Assembly: GCF_029784135.1 (NCBI RefSeq)
Contig: NC_073745.1
Location: 238,565,164-238,629,163 of the forward strand
Direction of reading: 5' to 3'
DNA: 64,000 bases
From: Toxorhynchites rutilus septentrionalis
Lineage: Eukaryota; Arthropoda; Insecta; Diptera; Culicidae
The notes under the pieces were generated by a model that had not been told where the DNA came from, did no database searches, and was given only the letters and a program-made list of their open reading frames with translations. Numbering within the stretch: position 1 is the first letter of the stretch; the number at the start of each line of letters is the position of its first letter. The position numbers were made by a program, and so were the translations under genes. Below, piece after piece: positions 11,300 through 24,422 of this stretch.

Positions 11300-12141
11300 G
11301 GGGAAAGTCGGGAATGACGGACAGAGCATTCACGGACCTTTGACATTTACTGACATTACCCTAGCTGGCTTTCTGTTAAAATTGTAAATGAAAACAAAAA
11401 AATTAACCTACAAACAGCAGCTCGTTGTAAATTATTTGTCAGCAGAAAAGAAGTTTCTAATTGTTATCGAATATTTTTTGGGGAATTTTTCGTTTCGTGA
11501 GTGTTTTACCATCACTTTTCTTCCAGTTTATCGAATCAGCGGTGAAGTTTTCTCATTTTTTTCCCAGAAATATTGATGAAAAAAATAGTAATCAAGTCGG
11601 CTAAGACCGACACGCCACCGAAGGGAAAGACAAACATTTAGTTTTGAAAACAATTTGATTATTTCCTCCTTCTTTTTTAATACTACGCCCACTAACTACG
11701 TTTGCAAATGCAACCAGATATCATGGATGAATCAGCAGAGCGGTTTTTAAAACATATTCCGAACGTATCATTCCGAATGCCGGAAGCTGTTTTAGACATG
11801 AAAAGTGAGAAAAAGTGCGAGCCCTTCTAGATGATTTTAGTCTAGTCTTTTTGTTCGAATTAAAAATTAAGGCATATTTGAAGGCCTCCAAAACTTATCG
11901 AGTACATAAACTTGAATTTTCAGTTAGTGTCCATTTCTCCCGCCAAGTGTCCGTCTTTCCCAACTCATTCTTTTTTTTCAAAGATGCCGGACACATTCAT
12001 TTTGCAAAATTTCTGCTTCAAAAACAAATTTTATTGTAAAAAGAGACACATACTATCAATTTTTGCTGAGATAGCTATAGATATTTTTGTGAAATAAAAA
12101 AAAAAGTTTATTGAAGGTGTCCGTCTTTACCACCCTTCCCC
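11300..12141. mobile_element. MITE with GGGGAA...GACGGACA ends, TA target
   Basis: Ends are inverted: GGGGAAAGTCGGGAATGACG at the left and, on the other strand, GGGGAAGGGTGGTAAAGACG at the right, both running into GACA. TA flanks both sides (11298-11299 and 12142-12143). At 842 bp with TA flanks it fits a non-autonomous Tc1/mariner or pogo-group element. Internal frames (62 codons at 11388, 74 at 11815) have no recognisable transposase motif. Confidence 0.7.
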
Positions 12142-12143
12142 TA

Positions 12144-13261
12144 TATGCTCAGTTGTGTTCCACAATCTTTCACCATCCTTCCAATACATCTTTGCTTTCT
12201 CATCAAAAACTGTTGAAGGTATTTTTAATCTGTCCATAAAGTCGAAGTTTTTGTTCCTTTGAGAGAACTTTGCAGAGACCTGGACCTGTGATAATCGGAT
12301 GGTGCAATACTCGGTTAGTTTAGCTGGCAGAGCAGAATCTTCATATTAATTGTTGTGAAAGAGACAAGAAGTTTAGCATTGCCCTTATGAGACATGACGT
12401 CTATCACATTGGATAATTCTGTTTGTCCTGGATTACATATTACATTATCTCATACGGTTTTTTGGAAAATTTCTGTGAAGTTGTCATCCTAGAAGTATGA
12501 TACTGAAGTGAGAGAAAAAAGATCTCTCAATACTATCCTCAATGATCGTTCCTTCAATTCGCGTTGGCGGTATAGAGCTTCATGTTCTGTCATTGTGAAG
12601 CGAAAACCATAATGGATTCTTCAGATCAGATTTTTAAAAGCGCATTTTTTTAAATAAAAAAGGGCATGAAATTTCATTCTTCACTATCGAAAATGTATTT
12701 CACGTAGAAGACGAACTTGTTTTTCCGAAAATTGTAAAAAGTATCAAACAAAAAACTGTGTCTGATGACTTTATATAATAATGTTTAGTTTTTTATGGAA
12801 ATATCAAGAAATGTATAGAAAAATGGTTAAGCAAGATAGCTTAAAGAACGTCAAGGAATTGTTTTTATTCAAAACGGCGTTCAAGCTTTTATATATGACA
12901 ACAATGCGCCTTAGATTACGCGAATTGATTTGGAATAGTAACACAATTAACGAAATGAAGAATAAGCATTACACAACTGTGAACCGGAGAGCTTTCTTAT
13001 GTTCCAAATCCCAAATCTGAACTATCAGATCAGAAGCTAGTTTTAAAATATTGAAATTTGAATGAAAATTTTAGCATCATGTTATTTAATTATTTAAAAC
13101 ACGTATTCCTAACTCTTATTTGACCATTTATCTATAAAGAGCCTGGCCGGGTAAGGGAGTAAAAAGTGCCCCCAAACCAAATCACCAACTGTATGGCAAA
13201 TATTGTCTAGGATATTAAATAAGAAATTTTGGCGGTTTATTTGAACCCATATTTGGTTTAA
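12144..13261. other. Unassigned AT-rich sequence
   Basis: No family or gene recognised. A 79-codon plus frame at 12781-13020 is lysine- and leucine-rich with no visible domain. Confidence 0.35.
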
Positions 13262-14423
13262 CATAGGATCTATAGTCAAAAACGTACTTTTTCGTACGTT
13301 TCCCGCCATCCTTAAAAGCTTCGAGATAAAAATTTGAAAAAATACTGACTAAGATGCACATTTTGTATTTGTTTCAAATTTTTATCTACGGTACTACGGT
13401 GTATCAAGAAAAATGATAAAAAAATTTCATCAAAAATTTAAGTACTAAAAAAATGAATTTTTGAAAAAAAAAATTCTGGATTTAAAGATTTAGTACTACT
13501 CTAATTCATATTTAAATGTGTTCCTATAATAAAGAAAATAAAAACGCAAAAAAATATTTACATATTTTCCGGCATTTCGAAATTTTGAAAACAAAATATA
13601 ACTTTGAGACCCACTTCTGCTCTAATTTTTATTTAAATGCGTTCGTATGTGTCTTTTTTCTACATTTGGCGTAATTTTTCCTGAATTTTTGAGAGCGAGA
13701 CACAAAAATAATTTTCTTCATCGTCTGCATTATTATTTTTATTTGTTTTAAATTGATTATTTTATTGTATTCGTGGTTTTTAATTGTAAGATTAAAATAA
13801 AAAATAAAAATAATTCGGATTTTTTTTTAAGTGTTCTTCTCATTAATCCGAATGATCTTTCTACGAGGACTTTTTTTTCTCACAGAGCTCCATCGTATTG
13901 CTGCCTCCTATAAATTTGGTAAACCATCTAAATCCAATGTAAAGATAATCTCTTATATTTTAAGATACGAGAAAAAAAATCTTTGTACAGCGCAATGCTC
14001 CACATATACCGACAAAATTTAGACATATGAAAAACAAAATTTAAAAATAATGGAGCAGTAATGGGGCTCTAAATTCAAAATAAATTTAAAATGCCCAAAG
14101 ACCAAAACAAAATTTTGTTTGCACAATTCCCTTGAAAATTCAAGAAAAGATTAAACTACATGTGGGAAAAACCACACATACGAACGCATTCAAATAAAAA
14201 TTAGAGTAAAATTGGGTCTCAAAGTAATATTTTTTGTCCAAATTTCGAAATGCCTGAAAATATATATAATTTTTGTTTTGTACCGCGAAAAAAATGTTTG
14301 AAAATATAGACCGATACACCTTAGTAAGATGTACTATCAGTATTTTTGTCGTATTTTTGTCTCCCTATTGAGAATGGCGTGAATAAAAAACGAAAAGGTG
14401 CATTTTTCACCATAGATCCTATG
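13262..14423. mobile_element. Long-arm foldback element
   Basis: CATAGGATCTAT at the left end is mirrored by ATAGATCCTATG at the right. Further in, TAAATGCGTTCGTATGTG (about 13650) is mirrored by CACATACGAACGCATTCAAA (about 14177), and GTATCAAGAAAAATG-type sequence by its partner near 14310. The arms are imperfect and reach some 500 bp each. No ORF of note and no target duplication was confirmed. Confidence 0.6.
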
Positions 14424-17400
14424 GTGTACCATTCAAGGACTCAAATATCTCGTCAAAATACACACTTTTAAAATTCATATGTATGGTATTTATGAAACAC
14501 TTTGGATTTGACTTAATTTTGTATTCTATTTTCGGGTTATATTCCTTAAAATCTAATAGCTTACTTTTTAAGTTTTATATGTTTTAATTGAACCACAAGA
14601 GATATTTTTGTATTTTTCTTTTTGTTAAGGTCAATGTTTATATAAGTATTTTTTTTGTTTGCTGTGTTATTATATTGCTCGTACGAACTGTTTGGAAATC
14701 AATCGCAGAATGAGTGTCATGGTTATTCCTTAACGATCGTCTTAATAGGAATTTATAAAGCCACAACATTGGCCTCTACATATATAGGTACTTCGGTGTT
14801 CACAACCTACTCGGTCAACTGCGATTTGTTGTCCCCAGTTTATTAACTTTCCAACCGATAATGGTATTTTTGTTCGTCTGCGCCAATGAAATGTCGCTTT
14901 CCTTCATCCAAACATATAATTCATGCTTCCTAAAAACAATATAAAATTTGTCCGCTGGTCGTTTCCATAACGCATCATATTTTTTCCATGATACATGGGT
15001 ATTTAAATTTGAATGCGAAACGCTGGCAAACCGCCACATACGGGCACCACGAGCATTGCCGTAATTGTTCAAATAAATTTTGCATTGAGTCTGGAGCCTT
15101 GGGGCCGCAAATATCTGGAAAGCCGAGCTGCTACACGTGCCGCTTGTAGTAATGCTAAAACACTTGAAATAATCGGGCGAATTTGGAAGGTAATAATACA
15201 GATAAGTGAACACATGAACAATTGAAATTCAAATGAGTACAGTAGAATTCAGTAGAACTTTTGTTTTGTGCCGGCGAGATAATATTTCTTTTCAGCGTCT
15301 TTTCTCCAGAGAGCGTTATCTAATTTCAGCACAATTCCTCTTTGCGAAAACTCCAAACAATTTTCTTGTATGAAGTCGGGAGAAACTTTCCGGTGTTTAA
15401 TTCGTTGGAAAGCAGTTGGGATCGTCTGTGAAACGTACTGAAAGCGGAAAATGTTCGTTGCGAACTTCGGGGATGTTATTCAGGGTATCTTTGGTAAGCT
15501 GGCAGTTCGATTTGTAATGTAGGTATCATAAAATCCAATCGATTTTCTTCGCTTCTCGCGGTCGTTACATATGTCTGTGCTGATGAGCACAACTTGTGCA
15601 CTGAAAGGCATCTCCTGAAAAACATAAAACTCTGGATTTTAATTCTGATTTGCGAAATGAAATAAATTTCGTCATATTGGAGCAAATCATATCTACTAAT
15701 CGCTCCTAAGTTTTGATACCGGTAGTTTTAATATCATTGAACCTCAAATATTTTTGCACCGATTGGGGAGAAACTGTTTTCTAATACATGAATCATCTCC
15801 AATTACATTTATTTTTATTCCATATAAACAGGGATGCCCTAAAATATCGCGGTATGCAAATATAATTTCTAATTACGAGCCTGTCAAAGTCAGATGATGT
15901 CATTATTTGTACATCTGACGATTTTTCTGCCTCATGCACAGTCGCGGATGAAAATTCATTTTATTTCCCTTTTCCTCCACTCATTGATGGATTCCATCCA
16001 TCAAAAGGTGGAGAAAAACGATTTCGTAATCGCAAGGCATCTCACATCTTGTGAAGGCAGATCTTTTTTATACGCGGAGCGAATTATGAAATTTTATTTT
16101 GTTTTCCTTTCGGAAACCACGACGTTTTTCACCTTAATTGAGTTTTCGATTTGTTTTCTTCCTGTTCATAACTTGCAGCTACAGGTGCGAGTTGAAAACG
16201 TTATATGAATGGGGCGTGGGCGCTAGAGACGTTAATTGTGATGGAGTGCTTTTCTTTCGTACTTGGATTAGGCACAACCGTTCGACGCCGTTGCTATCTC
16301 ATTCACCGCTGGTACTTAATTTGTATTTGATAAATTGCCTGAGCATATTGACGAATATCAATTAACTGAGAATGTTAGCAAGATGTTGCTTGAATAATAT
16401 GGCTGAAGCGAGAATTTATGTAACAAGTGTTCCAAGTCATTCATTTTATTACATAATTTTTATATAGATGTAAATGTAATTTAAATTAGGACCCTCACGA
16501 TTAGATTCACTCATATCAGCCACTATCGGAACTGCAGTAGATGGAGACGACTGGTGTTTCTCAATCCAATTTCAAGGAAACTCGTCATCTCTTAATTAAC
16601 ATAAATCAAATTAGGCTGTAAACCGCAAGATATACGAACTGATTCAATTGAATCTAACCACACAAAGCATGGATACATTTGTATAGTTGATTATTATCTT
16701 AATCAGGTGTATGGGAGATTGGGTTGGAATGATATTTGAATGATGCGGTTCTCTGTGGAACCGCAACATGACGGAAAAAAAAATTCTATGTCATAAAGAA
16801 TATTCTGAAACAATGTTTGATTAACCGTAAATTAAAATAGAATCCTGATGTACACAAGTAACATTCAATTATTCAAACAAACTTATTGTTAGCACCTATG
16901 AGGCACTGAAGCCAAAATAAATCACTCGGTAAATTTATGGCTTTGATTAATGATTCTGGTTCAATGGAGTGCGAAAATGGGAACTCATCGGCAGCATCCG
17001 GTGATTTGTCAACAGTTGGTTTGATGTGTGCTTCCGTGTGACTGACTAATAAATGGTATGGTTGTTTGTAATGGGATCCTATGCTGGAGGTTATATACAA
17101 ACAGCGCGCAAAGTTTCTTTTTTTTCATCCAGTGTCCTCATGGGAATGGCCCAGCATGATTATTATTAATTTATATTATATTTAAATAGATTTTTTTCTC
17201 TGGCATTGTACACCAGTGTCAGATGATTACGCAATGAACTATTTTATTTATCGATTTGTTTGTTATTATGTTTGCATTGTCGTTCATCAAATGGTTATCG
17301 AATTGGCTTCTGTTCTGCAAATAATTGTTCAATGTTTGCATCGAAAAAGGAGAATATTGAATCAGCAAATGTGTCCATATACAATTGAAATGTTTTCATC

Positions 17401-18639
17401 AAACATTTTGCAATTATTTTTTCGCACATGACGAATTTCATGCCAACTCGGCTGGTCATTAGTAGCACCATCTCTGATTGCAGTGAAACGTTGTGAGTGT
17501 AAAGCCATTGATCATTTTGGCTATTTTGCATACTTGAAAACTCCAAAAAAATTAGACAACCTTTTTAAAAGTACAATGTGGTTTTTCTTATTTTATTTAC
17601 AAAACCTTACAACTCAAAAATTAATATACCCATAAAATGTTGGTCAAAGGTAAAAATGTAGGAATTTAGATTTAAAAAAAGAAGCAAAAACGTTCTTTCA
17701 GAATTTTTTTCTGCAAATCAACACTCATTTTTCTCAAAAACGTATTTTTTTTAAATTCTCGAAAAAATACATGAATAGTCCCTACAATTACCAACAAGTT
17801 ACCCATACATTGGAAGAAGGGCACTTTTATAAGAAAAAAGTTTTTCTAGCAACAATTTTTCCATGTTTTCTTTGCAAAAATTACAACTAATAATCCTAAT
17901 TTTGTTTAAAGAAAGATAGCGATAAAGGATACTCTACAAAGTTTCAGCGCTTATTAAACCATATTAAACCTTTCTTATCTAGTTTCTTAAATATATGGCA
18001 TTTTAGAATATAGACTCCTGAGAATCGATACATTTGTTTTTGTTTTTGAAATGTTACAAAATTTTGTCTGAGAATAAAATGTAGGAAATTGTTAAAGCTT
18101 TCATTAAAAATTTTCGAACAAACTAAAAATCATTGGGCTAGCTGCTCAAGCACGTAGGGGCCCGTGAATTTATTTAGGAATAAACTAGGAATTTTGTTAC
18201 GTAACGATCACAGCTATCCCCCTTCCACCCTTTGTCACATTCAGTAACGCAACCTCGTCCCTTCTCCCCCCTACTCGCGTTACGTAATTTGAGCACGACA
18301 CCTTGCCACATAATTTGACATAGACCACATAGAGCTTGAAATGAATGAATGAATTTTCGGGTGAAATAATCACGCTTTTGAAGTCTTGGCGCTCCATTCC
18401 TCGGTATGTCAAACACAACTATGAACACATGAGAAACGAACATGTCATTTTGTTTATCGAATGACGATGCGCACCACCGCTTTCGTCTGCATAAACATCA
18501 AACACACTTCCTTTCAAATCGTTTCATTCGTTCTATTCTATCGACCAAATTCGATCGTTAAAGAATCAGAACACACTCTCAATATATTGATTATTTTTTA
18601 TTATATTTAACGATGCATGATGCAACGATGTATTTTTAT
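14424..18639. other. Unassigned, mostly single-copy sequence
   Basis: 4.2 kb without a recognised element or gene. A 132-codon minus-strand frame at 14815-15213 is the longest, ends near a tyrosine-rich N terminus and has no domain I can name. A 104-codon plus frame (15894-16208) overlaps low-complexity sequence. 18220-18290 contains C/T-rich sequence. Host intergenic or intronic DNA is the likely content. Confidence 0.4.
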
Positions 18640-18654
18640 GGATGCACGATTCAC

Positions 18655-19265
18655 AACGGTCCAGGAGGTGCATTTAAGCGGAAATTTGCATCTAGAGCTC
18701 GACAGTTATTCTCTAGACAAAAACTGTCCTCGATCTTACTTTCTTATCTTCATAGAGAAAGAGGTAAACCTAATTCGACAATGTTTCAGTCCCAGTTTTT
18801 TAAGACAACTTTGCAGAACAAAGTTTTTTTTCTCTTGAAATAACCGATATAGTACTTTTGTTGTAAGTTGCGTTAGGGCTCCCATGGAAAAAAAACATTT
18901 TTTTCGTTCTAACTTTTAACGTAGTTTTAAAACATTCACAATATGTAGAGTCAAATATGCTTTTTCAAATGCCACCAATGAACATTCCCAAACTGGGGCA
19001 AACCCCAGAAAGAACGCCAAACAAATGAAGAGGGCGTATTTTTGGGGAAGGAATATCAATAGCTTTGAGTAGAGTTGATATATCGACATATACTGCATCA
19101 CAAAATGTTTGTCTTAGTAAACTCTAAAAGTTAAAAAATTTTGATCATCCTGTTTCTGACAACATAAAAATGAGCACTATCATATGTGACAATTTGTTTT
19201 TGTCTAGAGAATAACTATCGAGCTCTAGATGCATATTTCTACTTAAATGCGCTTCCTGTGCCATT
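18655..19265. repeat. Inverted repeat pair, foldback element
   Basis: 18666-18732 (TGCATTTAAGCGGAAATTTG, then GCATCTAGAGCTCGACAGTT and ATTCTCTAGACAAAAAC) is inverted at 19194-19258 (GTTTTTGTCTAGAGAATAAC onwards) with few differences. About 460 bp lies between the arms. The outer ends were not resolved. Confidence 0.65.
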
Positions 19266-19837
19266 GTGGAATGGTGCTTGGAAATCGCCATTTGATTTTG
19301 AGAGAGCTCACCCGTAAATATAATATTTTTCAAGAGACCGTTTGTTGTACTTTGGTTGATGTTTTGGACATGAAAAAAGTCGCAGCACGACAGTGCCAAA
19401 AGAGCTCAATCTTCATCCAAAATTTCATCGCAATCAAATGGCTGAAGATATGCTTGAACGATCACAATCATACTTTTTATGTCGAATTTATATGAATACA
19501 ATCTATGCATCTATGTGTGCATCTCTCTATCGCATGAACCAATAAAAATCATATTTTTTTATTTCACTATTTTTTAAAAATTGGATACGTGGAAAAAAAC
19601 CTTTCAAACTGTTTTTTTTTTCAAACAACCGCCGTTTTCTAAAAAACCTGTTTTTGACTTGTTAGACGTTCAGGCGATAAGTTCATGAATCCTTGCTGAT
19701 TCAAATCTGTACGATATTTTTGTTCCAGATAACCGGAAGGGCTGGAATCGTGTACGCTATGGCACACCTTTTTTTGAACCCCCTCTCTTCATCAGCTCGT
19801 AACTATTCTAATCTACACCCGACAAAAAAAATAGAGG

Positions 19838-20678
19838 AACAGAGTGCGAAGTCGGAATTTTAAAGTGATTTTTGACATGCTGTAAGTTCGTGAAAAATCA
19901 ACCCATATCGATGGGATGTGCATCATTTTGAAGCTACAACTTTCAGGTATCATAATATTTTACGTACATATTTTTATATTGGTGTGTGTAGGTGTAGTGG
20001 GCAACAATTTCGGGAAAAAAAGAAAAATAGATTTTTCTTTGTTTTTTCAAGAATATTCTGGACTAACACATTTTTTTTTGCAACTAACTCAACAGCAAAT
20101 CCAATTAACCTCACCAACCAGCTTTTATTTGGTTCGAGGAACGTTTCTGTAGGACCTTTCCACACAGAGATATTTCAGTTTGAATGAAAATTTACCGCTT
20201 CGTCTTTGATAATGCATAATTCAATAAACAACTATTGCACAGCATATCGGAAGGCAGTTTTGAAAATTCCAATAGATTCTACACAAGGATAATTTATTAC
20301 TTTGACGAAAAAAAAATAAATTTTTTGCATCGATGTCAAAAAAGTGCCAAAACATGATTTTTATCGTGCTTTACGAAGTCCACTGTAGTTCTGCAAAAAA
20401 ACGCAGTAAGTTCTAATGTTTGCATGGCAAATTTTCACCCTAGAGTATTCCCTAAACATCCGTGAATGTTTCATATTGATACGTTCAGCCGTTTTTTCTA
20501 GCCGATTTTTCAAAGTTTGGAGTTAATTATAGGAGCATTTAATCACAAATCATATCAGAAGTACAAAATCATATGCGACTCTTAGAACGAACAATTCGTA
20601 ACTTTCGTTTTCATGCGTTTGTTACAGCAGTTACAGCATGTCAAAAATCACTTAAAATTTCCAACTCTGCACTCTGTT
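19838..20678. mobile_element. MITE with ~48-bp inverted ends
   Basis: The left end AACAGAGTGCGAAGTCGGAA, continuing to a GTGATTTTTGACATGCTGTA stretch, is mirrored at 20631-20678 with a few mismatches. The interior holds no recognisable protein. Target duplication was not resolved. Confidence 0.65.
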
Positions 20679-20699
20679 TGATTTGGTGTCCGTTCCCCA

Positions 20700-21068
20700 A
20701 GATTTAACTCAAGAACGGAGCAACGGATTTAACAGTCAGTATCAGGATTGATGCGCCTTAGTCTGAGTCAGGTTTATATGCCAAAAAAGTTATGAAAACC
20801 ATTTGGAAAGTTGGAAAATTTGAAAGAATTCTTTTTCAACAAATTTTGTGTGGAAAATAATTTTTTAGCAAATTTGATGATTTGATTTCAACAGTAAGTA
20901 TCAGTAAGTATCAGTAACAGTAAGGTTGGATGCGTCTTAGTCTGAATCAGGTTTACCGCGAATATAGATCACGTACAGAAAAATAATTTCTTTGGGGACT
21001 TGAGTGTTCGAAATTATTTAAATGAAAATATCAATTGTTGGTGGTACGAAGTTCGCCGGGTCAGCTAC
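20700..21068 (-). repeat. CCGGCA-family interspersed repeat, divergent, reverse orientation
   Basis: On the minus strand it starts at about 21068 with TAGCTGACCCGGCGAACTTC. Inside are two related blocks (GATTGATGCGCCTTAGTCTG near 20748 and GGTTGGATGCGTCTTAGTCT near 20922) and a short AGTATCAGTA direct repeat. It is a different internal subtype from the 24423-26240 copy. Confidence 0.55.
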
Positions 21069-21221
21069 TTATAAATATTTTCTTCCGTTCAATTTTTATT
21101 TATTGTGAAATAATAAATGCACAAATCATGATATAATGGATAGTAGAATTATTTTTCGTTTTAGTTTTCCGGTGCTCGAAAAAAACGTCTGAAAATCAAA
21201 TCGTGCTTCTACACTAGAAAC

Positions 21222-22914
21222 CAGGGCTGTGGAGTCGGAGAAAAATTTCCCGACTCCGACTCTGACTCCGACTCCCCTAAATTATTAGTACCGAGAGCAG
21301 TGTAGTGAGTGTAGACAGCGCTCCTGGCAAACTATTAAAATTGCGCCACTACCACTGTTGGTACTGGCAACACGGCATAAGACGTTACAGTCGAGTCTAC
21401 ATCGGTGGTGATTAAAACGTTGTCCTGACACAAGACAGGAAGAAGGAAAAATCAAAAAGAACATGAGTAGTTATTGTTTCTATTCCCTGCTTTCATCCCT
21501 AGATAGAGCGTGCAGTCAAAAGGTGGCGTAAATTGAACTAGTGAATTTTCCTTAAATTATATTCTTACTAAAGTATTCCTAAAGTTATTGGTCTTAAAGT
21601 TACCTCAAATTACTTAAAGTTACTTATTCTATACCAGTTAATGCGAATTGTAAGTACCTACGATAAAATTACTTAGGTACTAAATTACTCGAAACTTGAC
21701 CTAACCTTATATAATTATATAGAAAGTGAAATTGAAGTTTGCTGTTTGCGAAAGAATTAATTGTCTAATACTACACCGGCAAACCGGATTTTGTAAGTCT
21801 AATTAATATATTCTTATGAATTATAGTAAAACTAAATTAAAAATAAACTTACAGCTAAAGCTACGTTACAACAAAACGAGATTTGTGACTGGCTAGAAGA
21901 AATCGGTCCGAAAGACAATTTCGGAAAACATAACCCAACAACCACTAAATATCACTTTTTTTCAAATTTATCACTATAATTACACTTAGGTACGGAACGA
22001 AGGTACGGAAAGAAGCAACTACTCATGATGGATGTGTTTTTACTCAATTGAAAGATGAAATATAATTCGGGAAAAAAATTGCTTTTGAAAATTTTTGGAT
22101 TTACCATACAAGTGAAACACAAATTTATGCATTACTCGAGAACTAATCAAGTAAATGAAACGATATTTGGCATGTAGAGGTTTTAGGGTGCAATAAATGA
22201 TTCTATGGTTGTTAGATACTCTTCCCGCCTCTCTTAGGGGGGGGGGTCTGTCATACAAATAAAACACAAATTTCTGCATTACTCAAGAATTAATCAAGCA
22301 AACGAAACCAAATTAGGTATATGGAGGTTTTAGGGCGCAATAAATTTTTTCACGGTGGTTAGACACTCCACCCCTCTAAGGGGAGAAGAAGGGAGGGGTC
22401 TGTCTTTATTCTATCATGTTTTCTGTATCAAACATTTATTCCTTGTAACGGAGAAACAGGTTATTTGCAAGTGGTTGAAAAATCTTGAACGAGAATTGTG
22501 TCTGAAAATAATCTGATATTATAATGATGTGTTTTGGTAGAAGTACTAGGAATTTTATAGTAAAAGGTAAATTCAACGGGGTCGATTAGAAGAGTGAGTA
22601 AGTAAAATTATGCTCTTTGAATCGATGTAAATTGTTGTCAACATTGTAGGGTTGGCAAAAAAAAGTACTTTCTCATCTTCAAAATGTGAGAGAATCTGAC
22701 GACCCCTGTTTGGGTGTAACGGTAAAGTGTATAATTTTGATGTTTGGTGTTTTTGCAAAGTAATAATAATGATAATAAACAAAATTAACGACACAGTTTC
22801 CATGGAATAAAATTTTGCTTTATTAGCTAAATATTTTGATTTTACCAATCAACCGGGAGCCGAAGTCGAAGTCGGTGAAAATTTTCCGACTCCGACTCCG
22901 ACTCCGTAGCCCTG
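21222..22914. mobile_element. hAT-superfamily non-autonomous element with 8-bp target duplication
   Basis: CTAGAAAC is present at 21214-21221 and again at 22915-22922, an 8-bp target duplication typical of hAT. Just inside, the left end CAGGGCTGTGGAGTCGGAG and the inverted right end CAGGGCTACGGAGTCGGAG correspond, followed at both ends by repeated GACTCC / GGAGTC hexamers. The 1,693-bp interior has no transposase. It contains a nested partial CCGGCA-family repeat at 22085-22592. Confidence 0.88.
22085..22592 (-). repeat. CCGGCA-family repeat nested in the hAT element
   Basis: Contains two units of the 141-bp internal repeat (CTCGAGAACTAATCAAGTAA near 22136 and the next near 22283), then the GACGGGTC-free block matching 24550-24780, ending at GGGGTCGATTAGAAGAG. 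The CCGGCA start is missing, so it is truncated at that end. Confidence 0.65.
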
Positions 22915-22922
22915 CTAGAAAC

Positions 22923-24422
22923 TCCCCTTAAAAGTCAAACACTATCGAAACGTGTTGAATTGTACCGACCAAAAGGAGCAACTAGAATAACAGCGGAATA
23001 TAATTTGGAGTACAGCAGTACTTACAAAAACAAATCTTTTCCAAGGGAAATTTGAAAATCACAGCAGCTAGCAAGCAGGAAACAGCCTTTCCTTATGTTG
23101 CTATCATATATCTTTCTGACTTTTTTAAACAGTTTTCAATTGAAAATACACTGGTTTCTTTTTTTACGCGATTTGCTCGAAGTTTCGCAATTTTTTTTGC
23201 ACGCGCATCTATCGCGTAAAAGAAGAATTCAGTGTAGACAGGATTAATAATTAATGCTTTCGGTTTCATTCTACTACTACAACTCTTACAACCAGTTTGA
23301 AGTCCAGTTCAGTTTAAATAGAACAAATGGGTTTTCCAGGGTCACCGTTTAGAGAAATGCGTATTCTATGACCTTGAAAATCCAAGATAGCCACTACAAA
23401 ATGGCGGTCAACATATTTTTTCAAAACCCCATCAGTATGGGTATCAAATGAAAGAGCTTGACTAGTAGGACACAGTTATTCATAAAAGTCCAACTTTCAC
23501 AGCAGTCACGAAGTGGCCAATAACTTTTCTCAGGCAACTCCCGCATGTGAGTATCAAACAAAAGATCCCCTTCCTTCGGTTATTTGCTCTTAGATTTAGT
23601 GCACACCTTCATTTATGTTACAGTTATACTCATTCCATAATGTCAAGAAACCAATTTGGTTGCCGATACAAAATGGTTGATTTCATATTTTATGTTAAAA
23701 AGTTGATTTGGATATGTGTATCAAATGACTTGATTTGAAGAACACAATACATTATGAACAACAGAATGCCAAAAATGTTGCTTTGTATTTTTGCGTTAAT
23801 ACCTTTTTACCGGATGAACGAAGTTGTATGACAATCATTCCGTTCGGAAGATAAAAGGTCTACGAGTGATGTTAGTTGCTTATTGACTTAAAAGCTTTTC
23901 TCAATGCCTAAAAAACTGATTTGATCGCAAACAATTAAAAACTAAAAAATCTATAAATATGAATACTTGCTAAAAACTTGGTCTCAATTGGTCAGCGATT
24001 GATGCATGTCGTCAGCAAGAAGAAAAAGCAAAGTTGGTAGTTTGCTTTTTCAAACAACCAAGTTTAATCCGGAAATAAGAATCTCCTCACGTGATAAAAA
24101 CAAGGAACTGAATGCGAATTCGGAAGAAATACCACCACCAAATATTTCTTCAAATATGGTATCAAAATATACATCGAGCAGATATTGCAATATAAGGTGC
24201 CGGGCAGGCAAATGCGAGAGTACGGTACAAAACGAACGCATTGATTAGATCCGGAGTGAATGGATATAGTCAGACTTTTTGGAACGTTCCCTAATATCTC
24301 GACAAACACTTAATTTTGACTGATTTTTCTGAAATGATCCTGATTTTTTCTGATTTATCTACACAAAAGTGAATGTGAATTAACGTGAATTAAAGCGAAT
24401 ACGTTAAATTATCCATAATAAA
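22923..24422. other. Unassigned sequence
   Basis: No gene recognised. 23290-23420 (GTTTGAAGTCCAGTTCAGTT ... ACAAATGGGTTTTCC) resembles 49235-49290, so at least part is repetitive. Microsatellite and poly-T tracts are scattered. Confidence 0.4.

Noticed and set aside
14815..15213. 132-codon minus-strand frame as a possible receptor or secreted protein
   Set aside because: I looked for membrane segments and cysteine patterns of mosquito chemoreceptors and small secreted proteins; none fit, and no exon borders could be supported.
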